The translations under genes and the position numbers were made by a program. Below are positions 18,606-30,451 of a DNA stretch of 64,000 nt, piece after piece; the stretch's first letter is position 1, and every line of letters starts with the position of its first letter. The notes beneath the pieces are model-generated. The model ran no database searches and had not been told where the DNA came from. It worked only from the letters and a program-made list of their open reading frames with translations. Source of the DNA: Anderseniella sp. Alg231-50 (GTDB lineage Bacteria; Pseudomonadota; Alphaproteobacteria; Rhizobiales; Aestuariivirgaceae); contig NZ_LT703003.1 of assembly GCF_900149695.1 (NCBI RefSeq), positions 930,001 to 994,000 on the forward strand, in the 5' to 3' direction.

Positions 18606-19217
18606 ATGAAAAAATCGACCGCCATCCTTGCCATTTCCTGCCTGCTTCTGGCCACGGGCATTGGCGCAAGCGCCCTCTTGTTCGCACCGGACACATCGAA
18701 GACCGGTGTGGTCAGTTCCGGAACCGCGCTGGTCGGCGGGCCGTTTGAAGCGACCAACCAGGACGGCAAGCGGGTCAGCGACAAGGACTTTCTCGGCAAG
18801 CACACGCTGTATTATTTCGGATTCACGTTCTGCCCTGATATCTGCCCGGCTGAATTGCAGGTCATCTCTGCCGCCTTAAGCGAGATCGACGGGGCCCAGG
18901 ACAAATTCAATCTGGCGTTTGTGACAATTGATCCCGCCCGGGACACGCCGGAAATCATGAAGCAGTATGTGGCCCACTTCTGGCCGGGTACCATTGGTCT
19001 GACCGGTTCAAACGAAGACATCCGGAAAATGGCTGCCGCATACCGGGTTTACTATACCAAGGCCGGCGGCGAGAACGCCGACAAGGACAGCTATCTGATG
19101 GACCATTCCAGTATCACCTACCTGATGGGCCCGGATGGCAAGTTTGTTCGCCACTTCCCGTTCGGCACCTCTGCAGGTGACATAAAGAAAGCCCTTGTAG
19201 ACATTACAAGCGGTTGA
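18606..19217 (+). CDS. SCO1/SenC/PrrC-family copper chaperone
   Basis: About 203 residues with an N-terminal membrane anchor (roughly 5-27) and a periplasmic thioredoxin-like domain. The copper-binding motif is FCPDICP (Cys 76 and 80) and the third ligand is His near 167 in LMDHSSITYLM. These proteins deliver copper to the CuA site of cytochrome c oxidase. Placement divergent from regB matches prrC/senC in Rhodobacter, where it influences RegB signalling. The start at 18606 puts the hydrophobic anchor immediately after MKKST; an ATG at 18594 and an open frame to 18504 are possible but would add a non-anchor extension. Confidence 0.9.
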   Translation: MKKSTAILAISCLLLATGIGASALLFAPDTSKTGVVSSGTALVGGPFEATNQDGKRVSDKDFLGKHTLYYFGFTFCPDICPAELQVISAALSEIDGAQDKFNLAFVTIDPARDTPEIMKQYVAHFWPGTIGLTGSNEDIRKMAAAYRVYYTKAGGENADKDSYLMDHSSITYLMGPDGKFVRHFPFGTSAGDIKKALVDITSG

Positions 19218-19298
19218 AAAGTCTCAAAATTTGATCCGGTATACTTTCGGTGTACAGCGCGGCTGAGCGTTTGCTCTCGGATACATTATAGTGCTATG

Positions 19299-19312
19299 TT
19301 GCAGCGCAGCAA
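19299..19312. promoter_or_regulatory. TGC-rich imperfect palindrome upstream of PHA depolymerase
   Basis: TTGCAGCGCAGCAA lies about 40 bases before the phaZ start. It is a palindrome apart from two bases and resembles the TGC-rich sites bound by PhaR, the PHA-responsive repressor in alphaproteobacteria. Identification is by resemblance and position only. Confidence 0.4.
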
Positions 19313-19350
19313 TATAGTTCAGGCCTGCACAGGCGCATGGTGATCCCTCG

Positions 19351-20595
19351 ATGCTTTACATGATGTATGAAATGAACCACGCCGCGATTGCCCCGCTGCG
19401 AATGGCCGCAAAATACGGCCACCATTTCTGGACCAATTCGACCAATCCGGTCGCCGACACGGAACTTGGCCGTTCATATGCGGCATCGCTTGGCATGTTC
19501 GAGCGTCTGACAAGGCGCTATGGCAAGCCGGAATTCGCCATTACATCGACGGAAGTCGAGGGCAAAAGCTGCGCGGTGCAGGAAAACTGTGTGTGGGAAA
19601 AACCGTTCTGCCGGCTGCTGCGCTTTGATCGTCAGTTTGAAACTGCCCCGTCCGACGCCAAGCAACATCAGAAAATACTGATTGTTGCGCCGATGTCCGG
19701 ACACTACGCGACCCTGCTGCGCGGCACTGTCGAGTCCATGCTGCCGCACGGCGACGTGTACATTACCGACTGGACCGATGCACGCGATGTTCCTGCCTCG
19801 CAAGGCAGTTTCGACCTGGATGATTACATCGACTATGTCATCGATATCATCCAGCACCTCGGTGAAAATGTGCATGTCATGGCGGTGTGCCAACCCACCG
19901 TCCCGGTGCTGGCAGCGATATCCCTCATGCACCAGCGCAAGGAAAAGCTGCTGCCGGCATCGATGATGCTGATGGGCGGTCCGATCGATACCCGCCGCAA
20001 TCCAACCGAGGTCAACAAGCTGGCAACCGAGCGCGGCACGGACTGGTTCAAACGGCATGTCATCGTAAGAGTGCCGTTTCCAAATGCCGGATTCATGCGC
20101 CGGGTCTATCCCGGCTTCCTGCAGTTGTCGGGTTTCATGACCATGAATATGGACCGCCATGTCGACGCCCATCGCGAGCTGTTCCGACATCTTGTTGAAG
20201 GCGATGAGGATTCGGCTGAAAAGCAGGAAGAGTTCTATGACGAGTATTTGTCCGTGATGGACCTGACGGCTGAGTTCTATCTGCAGACGGTGGACAGGGT
20301 GTTTGTAAAGCAGGCGCTGCCCAAGGGCGAGTTTACCTATCGCGATACCCTCATAGAGCCTGCCTCGATTACCGAAACCGCCCTGATGACGATTGAGGGG
20401 GAAAAAGACGATATCTCCGGTATCGGGCAATCGGAAGCAGCACACGAGCTGTGCACCGGCCTGCCGAAGAAAATGCGCGATCATCACCTGCAGGAAAAGG
20501 TCGGCCATTACGGCGTGTTCAATGGATCCCGGTTCCGGGCTCACATCGTGCCGCGTATCGTAGCGTTCATGCACAAGCACAATCACAAAGGCTGA
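19351..20595 (+). CDS. phaZ: Intracellular polyhydroxyalkanoate depolymerase
   Basis: A 414-residue alpha/beta-hydrolase of the intracellular (native granule) PHA depolymerase family. The N terminus MLYMMYEMNHAAIAPLR is the family hallmark and fixes the start. The nucleophile is a cysteine rather than serine: MAVCQPTVP with Cys at about 180, matching the Cys183 type of Cupriavidus PhaZ1. Asp and His partners lie toward the C terminus, the latter in KVGHYGVFNGSRF. It mobilises stored poly-3-hydroxybutyrate for carbon and reducing power. It is monocistronic, with a TGC-rich palindrome upstream and an 18-bp perfect palindrome downstream. Confidence 0.93.
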   Translation: MLYMMYEMNHAAIAPLRMAAKYGHHFWTNSTNPVADTELGRSYAASLGMFERLTRRYGKPEFAITSTEVEGKSCAVQENCVWEKPFCRLLRFDRQFETAPSDAKQHQKILIVAPMSGHYATLLRGTVESMLPHGDVYITDWTDARDVPASQGSFDLDDYIDYVIDIIQHLGENVHVMAVCQPTVPVLAAISLMHQRKEKLLPASMMLMGGPIDTRRNPTEVNKLATERGTDWFKRHVIVRVPFPNAGFMRRVYPGFLQLSGFMTMNMDRHVDAHRELFRHLVEGDEDSAEKQEEFYDEYLSVMDLTAEFYLQTVDRVFVKQALPKGEFTYRDTLIEPASITETALMTIEGEKDDISGIGQSEAAHELCTGLPKKMRDHHLQEKVGHYGVFNGSRFRAHIVPRIVAFMHKHNHKG

Positions 20596-20609
20596 TACCC
20601 GGCAGCGCG

Positions 20610-20627
20610 CCGATCTGATCAGATCGG
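20610..20627. promoter_or_regulatory. 18-bp perfect palindrome between phaZ and the metallopeptidase gene
   Basis: CCGATCTGATCAGATCGG is an exact palindrome 15 bases after the phaZ stop and about 60 bases before the next gene. As DNA it could be a repressor site; as RNA it has no loop and no T-run, so it is not a good terminator. Confidence 0.4.
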
Positions 20628-20689
20628 ATCTTGCAGCGTGCATACATTCGCTGGCCACGCGACAGGAGCGAATCAGTTATTATCCTGAC

Positions 20690-21451
20690 ATGCCACTTTC
20701 ACCCCTGAAACGCCTGCTCACTTCCGATCCCGGCCAGCCGGACGGTCCGGACAGCCTGCTGATCGACGGTCGTGAAGTGCCGGTGCGCTATCGCGGGAAT
20801 GCACAGGCCAGGCGCATTATCATGCGAATGGAAAAGGACGGACAAGGCATTGTGCTGACCGTGCCGCCGGGAACCGGCGCGCAGGCGGCCCATGAATTTG
20901 CCCGCAGTCAGGCTGCCTGGATATGGCAACGGCTCGCTTCCGAGGAGCAGATACAACAGGCCGAGATTCTGGTCGGGCGCAGTATTACCATTCGCGACAC
21001 CGAGCATGTGATTGAAACCGCAAGCGGGCGCGGCGTGCCGGTTCATATCCGCGACCTGCCATCGCCACGGCTCATGGTCCGCGGTGATGCGGAACACATG
21101 CGGCGCCGGATTACCGACTTTCTGAAACGCGAGGCCCGCAGCGACCTGCAGAAGGCATCACGCGGGTATGCCGACGCCATGCAGGTTGACTTCGCACGGC
21201 TCAGCGTACGTGACACCACTTCCCGCTGGGGATCGTGTTCAAGTAGCGGAACATTGTCTTACTCGTGGCGCCTGATCATGGCGCCGCCAAATGTGCTGGA
21301 TTATGTGTGTGCCCACGAGGTCGCCCACATTGAGCAAATGAACCACGGTCCTGAATTCTGGGAACTGGTTTACCGGCACTGCCCGCACACGGATTTTGCC
21401 CGAAACTGGCTGAAGCGTGAGGGGCACACCCTGCACAAACTGCCGATATGA
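20690..21451 (+). CDS. YgjP-type zinc metallopeptidase (DUF45, SprT-like)
   Basis: A 253-residue protein of the YgjP/DUF45 family. The gluzincin motif is HEVAH at 209-213, with a third probable zinc ligand His near 219 (NHGPEFW), and WGSCSSSGTLSYSWRLIMAP at about 180-199 is the family hallmark. There is no signal peptide or membrane segment, so it is cytosolic. Family members are predicted proteases of unknown substrate, often near restriction or housekeeping genes. It follows phaZ by about 95 bases and may or may not share its promoter. Its stop lies 31 bases from the convergent PBP1A stop. Confidence 0.87.
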   Translation: MPLSPLKRLLTSDPGQPDGPDSLLIDGREVPVRYRGNAQARRIIMRMEKDGQGIVLTVPPGTGAQAAHEFARSQAAWIWQRLASEEQIQQAEILVGRSITIRDTEHVIETASGRGVPVHIRDLPSPRLMVRGDAEHMRRRITDFLKREARSDLQKASRGYADAMQVDFARLSVRDTTSRWGSCSSSGTLSYSWRLIMAPPNVLDYVCAHEVAHIEQMNHGPEFWELVYRHCPHTDFARNWLKREGHTLHKLPI

Positions 21452-21482
21452 CCAGATGGCATTGGTCGCTGGATTGCACCGG

Positions 21483-23693
21483 TCACCTGGTTTGCAGCAA
21501 CTGTTCCAATCGGCGCTGATTCCTGGATTTTTCAACCTGGCGCCGTTGTGAACGCGTTTGTTCCGGCGCCGGCTCAGGCTCCGGATCAGGGGACAGGAAA
21601 ATACTGCGCAGACTGTCCACAAACCCGCCGCGATTGTACAATGTGTCCTCGTCGGCATAGGCAATCGCGGGACCATCAGGTTCATAAAAGCCGGGCAGCG
21701 GCACCGCATCGAGCTGCAGGTGGGCCGGGTTCATTACATTGGCAAAAATGCGCGCCGGCATGGAGCCGCCCGTCACCCGTTTGGTGGACGAATTGTCATC
21801 ATTGCCGACCCACACACCGGCAATCAGGTGCGAGGTGTAACCGATGAACCAGGCATCGCGATAATCCTGCGTCGTGCCGGTCTTGCCACCGGTTTCGTGA
21901 CCCGGAATCCGGGCCGCCTTCCCGGTCCCTTCCTCCACCACGGAACGCATCATGTGGTTCATGGCGCCAAGCGACTCAAAGGAAATGACTGATCCCGGAC
22001 CGCCGCCTGAACGTTCATACAACACCTTGCCGTCACGCGTGGTAATGCGGTTAATCGTATGCGGTATGACTCCGCTGCCCCCATTGGCGAACGGCACGTA
22101 GGCGGACGTCAGTTGCAGCAATGAGACTTCCGAAGTGCCCAGGGCGATGGAGGCGTTGGCAACCAGAGGATAGGAGATGCCGAGCCGGCGCGCCGTTGCC
22201 GCCACATTGTCGGGACCGACTTCGACTGCAAGCTTTGCCGCCACGGTATTGATCGACGATGACAGCGCCCTGGTCAGGGAAACCGGGCCCTGGTACTGGC
22301 GCTTGTAATTGTCCGGTGACCAGTTGCCGAATGTCACAGGCTCATCAATCTTGCGGGTCCTGGGCGTCATGCCGGCATCAATGGCAGTGAGATACACAAA
22401 CGGTTTGAAGGCGGAGCCCGGCTGGCGCTGCGCCTTTACGGCCCGATTGAACTGGCTCTTGATATAGGAGCGTCCGCCAACCATGGCCCGAACCGCGCCG
22501 GTGGTGTCCAGAACAACCATGGATGCTTCAGACGCACGAGACTTGCGGCCGTTTCTTGAAAGCTCGGAGCGCAGTGCCCTTTCAGCAGACTTCTGGAGCA
22601 CGGGATCAATGGTGGTTTCCACGACCACGCTGTCGCGCAATTCGCCGATGAGTTCCGGCAGCGTCTCGCTCACCCAATCCACCACATAGCGCTTGGCCGG
22701 AATGTAAGTTGATCCGGGCGCCCGGGCGCTTACGCCACGTGTTGCATCTGCTTCCGCCTTGGTAATGAACCCGGCACGCACCATGTCCGACAGCACTTCG
22801 CGGGCACGGGCGTTGGCCCGTTTGGTACTGGCAATCGGGTTGTAGCGGCTGGGCGCTTTCAACACGGCTGCAAGCACGGCTGCTTCCGACAGGTTCACGT
22901 CTCGGGCCGATTTTCCAAAAAACTTCTGCGCCGCCTTGTCGATACCGGTGGCACCGGCGCCGTAGTAGACCCGGTTCATGTACAGCTGCAAAATCTCGTC
23001 CTTGGAGAATTTGCTTTCAAGCCAGACTGCCAGAATGGCTTCCTGCACTTTTCTCTCAAGCGTGCGCTCAGGCTTCAGAAACAGGTTCTTGGCCAATTGC
23101 TGGGTCAGCGTCGAACCGCCCTGAATCGTACTTCCGGCGCGATAGTTGACCCACAGCGCGCGTGCAATACCAAACGGGTCAATGCCGAAATGCGAACGGA
23201 AGCGCCGGTCTTCAATTGCGATAATGGCCTGCGGCACATAGGGCGGCAGTTCATCTATGCGCACAGCGTCTCCGAAAAAGGCGCCGCGCTCGGCCAGCAC
23301 CGAACCATCTGACGCCAGCAGCATGATGCCGGGTTCACGTTCGGGAATATTGAACAGGCCCTGCTTGTTCAGGTTGAAAAACAGGTAGCCGGTGGTGGCA
23401 AACACGGCAACCATCGCCCACAGACCGACCATCATGCTCCAGGCCGCGAGCTTGAAAACCACAGAGCGCTTGCGCGGAGTCTTCCGGCTGCGGCCGCTGG
23501 TGTTTGGCCGTACATCCGATTTTCTGCGGGGACCGGGGCCGGCAAACACAGGTTCCCGCCGGCGGGGCCCACGTCGCTTCTGCTTTTTTCTGCCTAGTCC
23601 AAACACGCCAAACAAGTCCCCAAGATGTTTACGGGCGACGGCCAATTGCGAAATCCGGGCATAAACCGCCGGTTTTCGATCATCCCGCTCCAA
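21483..23693 (-). CDS. Bifunctional penicillin-binding protein 1A
   Basis: A class A PBP of up to 736 residues. A long basic cytoplasmic tail (rich in Arg, Lys and Pro, about 1-80) precedes one transmembrane span (VVFKLAAWSMMVGLWAMVAVF in part). The family 51 glycosyltransferase domain shows IAIEDRRFRSHFGID and STLTQQLAKNLFL. The transpeptidase domain has the SxxK serine in PGSAFKPF, SxN in SSSIN and the KTGTT box. It polymerises and crosslinks peptidoglycan. The frame begins at TTG 23693 with no ATG before the membrane span; a CtrA box ends only 27 bases upstream, which hints at a start further inside the frame. Convergent with the metallopeptidase gene. Confidence 0.92.
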   Translation of the reverse strand: MERDDRKPAVYARISQLAVARKHLGDLFGVFGLGRKKQKRRGPRRREPVFAGPGPRRKSDVRPNTSGRSRKTPRKRSVVFKLAAWSMMVGLWAMVAVFATTGYLFFNLNKQGLFNIPEREPGIMLLASDGSVLAERGAFFGDAVRIDELPPYVPQAIIAIEDRRFRSHFGIDPFGIARALWVNYRAGSTIQGGSTLTQQLAKNLFLKPERTLERKVQEAILAVWLESKFSKDEILQLYMNRVYYGAGATGIDKAAQKFFGKSARDVNLSEAAVLAAVLKAPSRYNPIASTKRANARAREVLSDMVRAGFITKAEADATRGVSARAPGSTYIPAKRYVVDWVSETLPELIGELRDSVVVETTIDPVLQKSAERALRSELSRNGRKSRASEASMVVLDTTGAVRAMVGGRSYIKSQFNRAVKAQRQPGSAFKPFVYLTAIDAGMTPRTRKIDEPVTFGNWSPDNYKRQYQGPVSLTRALSSSINTVAAKLAVEVGPDNVAATARRLGISYPLVANASIALGTSEVSLLQLTSAYVPFANGGSGVIPHTINRITTRDGKVLYERSGGGPGSVISFESLGAMNHMMRSVVEEGTGKAARIPGHETGGKTGTTQDYRDAWFIGYTSHLIAGVWVGNDDNSSTKRVTGGSMPARIFANVMNPAHLQLDAVPLPGFYEPDGPAIAYADEDTLYNRGGFVDSLRSIFLSPDPEPEPAPEQTRSQRRQVEKSRNQRRLEQLLQTR

Positions 23694-23719
23694 GCCGAAA
23701 GGACACTAGCGTTTCCGCG

Positions 23720-23735
23720 TTAACCAGCTGTTAAC
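23720..23735 (-). promoter_or_regulatory. Full-consensus CtrA binding box upstream of PBP1A
   Basis: TTAA-CCAGCTG-TTAAC: both half-sites of the CtrA consensus TTAA-N7-TTAAC are exact, and the box is near-symmetric so it reads on both strands. It lies in the gyrB/PBP1A gap, 27 bases upstream of the annotated PBP1A start. CtrA is the cell-cycle master regulator of alphaproteobacteria. Confidence 0.65.
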
Positions 23736-23829
23736 ACTGCCCGGCGACGCGGCGCAGTTGACCTTATGTATCCGGGTTGCGACTCAATCATGTCAGCACA
23801 ATGGCAGACGGACATATGCAGTATCGGGA

Positions 23830-26362
<2,533 letters not shown>

Positions 26363-26385
<23 letters not shown>

Positions 26386-27595
26386 GCGAGATATGTCCGT
26401 CGCTGACCTCATAAATCTCTGTACAGCTCGACGCTGCTTCAAACAATTGCCTGTCGGTTCCCGTCATCCAGGCCTGGCTCCCCAGCTCCAGCAACTCTTC
26501 CATCAATGCAGCCCGGCGAACATCATCCAGATGCGCTGCAACCTCATCCAGCAGCAACAGTGGCGCGACACCGTTAAACGTCTCACGAACCGCCCGCGCC
26601 TGCGCCAGAACCAACCCGATCAGCAGCGCTTTCTGTTCTCCTGTCGAGCACAGCCGGGCTTCCATTTGCCGCGGACCGTGGCTGACCAGCAGGTCGGCGC
26701 GATGCGGTCCGCGCAAGGTTCTTCCGGCCGCCCGGTCAAGACCACGCGAATCAGCCAAAAGTGTACGATATTCGTCCTCAATTTGCACGGCTGGACGGTC
26801 AATTAGTTGTTGCTCCAGTTCACCGTCCACAATCACCTCCGCCCAGGGAAACGGGCGCTCGGACCCGCGCTGCCTGGTATCGGTGATGAAGCTGCGCACC
26901 GCCGCTATGGCATCATTGCGGGCCGCGGCGACCGCCACTGCCGTCTGGGCCAGTTGTGCCTCGACACTGTCGAGCCAGCGGGCCTGCTGAAATTCCTCGC
27001 TGTTGAGCCGATTGCGTTCGCGCAGCAAGCGTTCAAGCGCGTTAACCCGGGTCCCGTGTGACGGATCGAAAGTCGCCGTGAGCCGGTCCAGGAACCGGCG
27101 GCGATCAGAAGCAGGCCCGGCAAACAGGCGGTCCATTGCAGGTGTCAGCCACAAGGCACGTACATATTCCGCCAGCGCTCCGGCGCTGCGCTGGACCTGG
27201 CCGTCAATACGCACCTCACGGGAATTGCCCGATGCAGGTTCGCCGTTTTCTCCGGAGCCCGGCTGCCATGCCGTTCCCAGTCTTACTTCACCGACCGGGC
27301 TGTCCAGCACAGCCGACACAGCCCAGCCCGTGTCGCGGCCCGACCTGACAAGATCGTCGAACGCGGCCCCGCGCAGGCCACGACCCGGTGTCAGCAATGA
27401 AATAGCCTCAAGCAGGTTGGTCTTGCCGGCCCCGTTGTGACCGCACAGGGCGATCAGCCCGGCAGACGGTTCAATGCGCGCGCTGTCATAATTGCGAAAC
27501 GACGATAAGGTCAGACTGACAATGGTCAGGGATGGCTTGAGCGGCAAAGCGGCGTCTCCGGGCCTCAGGGTCAGGACCATGACAGCGTTGAACAT
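26363..27595 (-). CDS. recF: DNA replication and repair protein RecF
   Basis: About 410 residues of an SMC-like ATPase. The start of the core, SLTLSSFRNYDSARI, and Walker A GHNGAGKTNLLEAIS are near residues 25-60. The signature region is RLCSTGEQKALLIGLVLAQA and Walker B LLLLDEVAAHLDDVRR. RecF with RecO and RecR loads RecA at gapped DNA. Start: ATG 27595 is favoured over GTG 27613; an ATG at 27580 and the lack of a clear ribosome binding site leave this open. The extra 25 N-terminal residues are unusual. Odd: the stop codon and the last residues (HGFK) come from inside repeat copy B. It lies between dnaN and gyrB, the standard order. Confidence 0.93.
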
Positions 27596-27652
27596 GCACA
27601 GCCCGCGCACCACATGCGCGGCCAGGCATCATACCGCATCTTAACCGGGATC

Positions 27653-28762
27653 CTAAACACGCATCGGCATCAATACGTACAACACCCGGTCGTCAGCAGC
27701 ATCGCGCAGGATGGTTGGCGAGCCTGAGTCCGACAACATGAAGGTCGCCGTATCACCCTTGAACTGGCCTGCAATATCGAGCAGGTAGCGCGAGTTGAAA
27801 CCGACATCAATCGGATCTGCCGCATAATCTGCCGCAATCTCTTCTTCCGCCGAACCGGAATCGGGATTGTTCACCGTCAGGGTCAGCCGGTCCGGTGCAA
27901 TGTTGAGTTTGACCGCGCGGCCCTTCTCGCTGGAAATCGTCGAGACACGATCAACAGCCTGGGCGAACACCCGGGTATCAACTTCCAGAGCCTTGTCATT
28001 GCCGGTTGGAATGACCCGCTCATAGTCGGGGAAGGTTCCGTCAATCAGTTTGGACGTCAGCACCAGGCCGTTCAGGTCGAAACGGATTTTCGAGGCCGAC
28101 AGAGAGATGGCGACCTCGCCTTCCTCATCCTCGATCAGCTTGGCAAGCTCCAGCACCGTCTTGCGCGGCACAATGACACCGGGCATGCCGGAAGACCCCT
28201 CTGGCGCCGGCAGTTCAACCCGGGCCAGCCGGTGACCGTCGGTTGCAACGGCGCGCATGGTGCCGGTGTCCAGCGTGTGCAGGTAAATACCGTTCAGATA
28301 GTACCGGGTTTCCTCGGTGGATATGGCAAAGCGCGTCTTCTCGATCATCAGCTTGAGATCAGCCGACGCCATGGTGAAGGAGTGTGTCGCCTCGCCGCTG
28401 GCAAGGTCAGGAAAATCCTGCGGCGGCAGGGCCTGCAGGGAAAACCTGGAGCGCCCGGCGATGATGGCGAGACGGCCCTCATCAGGACCTTGTTCGAGCT
28501 GCAGCTGTGCCCCGTCCGGCAGCTTGCGCACAATGTCATACAACATGTGGGCCGGTACCGTTGTGGAGCCTGCCTGTGCGACATCCGCGCCGGTCTGTTC
28601 CACTATTTCAATGTCCAGGTCGGTTGCGTTCAGCTTCAATCCGCCGTCGGCAGCCTGCAACAGCACGTTGGACAGAATTGGTATTGTGTTGCGACGTTCC
28701 ACAACCGACTGAACGTGGTTCAGCGACTTCAAAAACGTACCGCGTTCAATGGTAACCCGCAT
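27653..28762 (-). CDS. dnaN: DNA polymerase III beta sliding clamp
   Basis: A 369-residue clamp with three topologically similar domains. Domain 1 begins MRVTIERGTFLKSLNHVQSV, followed by RRNTIPILSNVLLQA; the central DGHRLARVELP and the C-terminal VLMPMRV (the latter part of the partner-binding pocket) are typical. The ring tethers the replicative polymerase, MutS, ligase and others to DNA. The ATG at 28762 matches the usual N terminus; the open frame upstream to 28825 is not used. It is downstream of dnaA (165-base gap) and upstream of recF. Confidence 0.96.
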   Translation of the reverse strand: MRVTIERGTFLKSLNHVQSVVERRNTIPILSNVLLQAADGGLKLNATDLDIEIVEQTGADVAQAGSTTVPAHMLYDIVRKLPDGAQLQLEQGPDEGRLAIIAGRSRFSLQALPPQDFPDLASGEATHSFTMASADLKLMIEKTRFAISTEETRYYLNGIYLHTLDTGTMRAVATDGHRLARVELPAPEGSSGMPGVIVPRKTVLELAKLIEDEEGEVAISLSASKIRFDLNGLVLTSKLIDGTFPDYERVIPTGNDKALEVDTRVFAQAVDRVSTISSEKGRAVKLNIAPDRLTLTVNNPDSGSAEEEIAADYAADPIDVGFNSRYLLDIAGQFKGDTATFMLSDSGSPTILRDAADDRVLYVLMPMRV

Positions 28763-28927
28763 GGCCTGAGCGTCCTCGAAAACTGTCAAACAAGCTGTAC
28801 GATCTACACCATACGCACAGCCCAACGAGACTTAAGCTGTTGCGCTCAGGTACGCAAGGCAAACTCCCGCCCCGAAGCCCCGGACGGACCCCGAAGTGTG
28901 GAAAACCACGTCAAAATCGCTGAAAAA

Positions 28928-30451
28928 TCAACCCTGCTCGATCAATCTCGACAACAGCGTGACCTCGCGCGCCAGCTTTTCATCAGCCTGCATGAGCTCC
29001 TCCACCTTACGGACAGCATGCAACACGGTACTATGGTCGCGATTGCCGAACCTGCGGCCGATTTCAGGCAGCGAGCGAGAGGTCAGTTTCTTGGCCAGAT
29101 ACATGCCGATCTGGCGCGGGCGCACCACGGCGCGGGCGCGGCGCGGGCTGAGCAGGTCGGCGCGCGTCACATTGAAATGCCGGCCGACAATTCGCAGAAT
29201 GTCGTCCACGCGAACCCGGATGAGCTCGGATGTATGCGACAGATCGCGAAGCGCAAAGGCGGCCATGTCCACCGTCATGGGCTGCCTGGTCAGGTGCTGG
29301 CTGGCGATGATGCGGTTCAATGCACCTTCCAGTTCACGCCCGGCACCGGTGATGCGGTTGGCGACGAATTCCAGCACGTCCTCGGCCACGATGAGGCTTG
29401 GATCCTTGCGCTGGGCCGCGGCAAGTTTTGACTGCAGGATTGACCGCCTGAGGCCGATATCCGGGGCCTCGATGTCTACGACAAGGCCACCGGCAAGGCG
29501 CGAGCGCATGCGCTGGTCAATGCTCTCCAGCTGTGGAGGCGGTACGTCTGCGGCAATAACCACCTGGCGTTTTGCATCGACCAGGGAATTGAAGGTATGG
29601 CAGAACTCCTGCTGCATCGCCTTGCCCTGCAGGAATTGCAGATCGTCGATCAGCAACACGTCGATGGACTGGAAATAGTCCTTGAACGACAGTGTATCGC
29701 GGACTTTCAGGGCAGCCATGAAATGGTACATGAAGCGTTCCGCGGTGATGTAGAGAACCTTGCGGTCCGGATTAAGGTCGCGAATACGCCATGCAATGGA
29801 ATTGATCAGGTGGGTTTTACCCAGCCCGGCAGCCGAGTGAATGAACAGCGGGTTGAAGCTTACCGGTGCGCCGGGACGGGCTTCCGCCACGCGCATGGCG
29901 GCAGCGTGAGCCAATGCATTCGACTGGCCTTGCACATAGGTTTCGAACGTCAGGTTGTGATCCAGTTGCGAACCACGATCATTGCCCTGCCTGGAGCCTG
30001 CGCGCAGCGTCTTCGCGACCGGTTCTGCAGCTTCTTCAGACAACCCGTCAAGACTTGCGACAGGCGCGACGGCCTGAGCCGCCGTGGGCAGGCCGCGGGT
30101 GCGTACCTGCAGTTCGACCACGTTTACACCCTTGTACTCAGCGGCACAGCATGCCGTCAGCTGGTCGACATAGTGGGATTTGATCCAGCTGCGCAAAAAC
30201 CGTGTCGGCACCGACACGTTAAGGGTGCCGTCAGCCAGGCTTTCCGGCTCCATGCGGGCGAACCAGCTTGTATAGAGGTCTTCGCCAAGCTCGGCGCGCA
30301 ACCGGGCCGCAACCCGGGTCCAGACACCTCCAAGTGTCGTGCGAGTTGGTCCTGAATGAGCCCCTTCATCCATCTGACCCTGATACAGACCTTCGCCCCC
30401 AAGCGAATGATCTTCAACCGGTTTGCGTTCCCGACCTCTAGCCGCCACCAC
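28928..30451 (-). CDS. dnaA: Chromosomal replication initiator DnaA, GTG start
   Basis: A 507-residue initiator. Domain I includes VWTRVAARLRAELGEDLYTSWF; the AAA+ domain has Walker A SAAGLGKTHL, Walker B VLLIDDLQFLQGK and sensor segments (QRMRSRLAGGLVVDIEAPD in part). Domain IV carries the DNA-binding signature GNRDHSTVLHAVRKVEEL. The frame is open to 30676, but GTG 30451 has AGGAG six bases upstream and gives a normal length, with a 30-residue polar extension before domain I. DnaA-ATP opens the origin. It lies downstream of rpsT and upstream of dnaN, in the usual alphaproteobacterial order. Confidence 0.94.
   Translation of the reverse strand: MVAARGRERKPVEDHSLGGEGLYQGQMDEGAHSGPTRTTLGGVWTRVAARLRAELGEDLYTSWFARMEPESLADGTLNVSVPTRFLRSWIKSHYVDQLTACCAAEYKGVNVVELQVRTRGLPTAAQAVAPVASLDGLSEEAAEPVAKTLRAGSRQGNDRGSQLDHNLTFETYVQGQSNALAHAAAMRVAEARPGAPVSFNPLFIHSAAGLGKTHLINSIAWRIRDLNPDRKVLYITAERFMYHFMAALKVRDTLSFKDYFQSIDVLLIDDLQFLQGKAMQQEFCHTFNSLVDAKRQVVIAADVPPPQLESIDQRMRSRLAGGLVVDIEAPDIGLRRSILQSKLAAAQRKDPSLIVAEDVLEFVANRITGAGRELEGALNRIIASQHLTRQPMTVDMAAFALRDLSHTSELIRVRVDDILRIVGRHFNVTRADLLSPRRARAVVRPRQIGMYLAKKLTSRSLPEIGRRFGNRDHSTVLHAVRKVEELMQADEKLAREVTLLSRLIEQG

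Noticed and set aside
19474-20658. 394-residue open frame on the minus strand
   Set aside because: Antisense to the PHA depolymerase, which has clear catalytic and N-terminal motifs.
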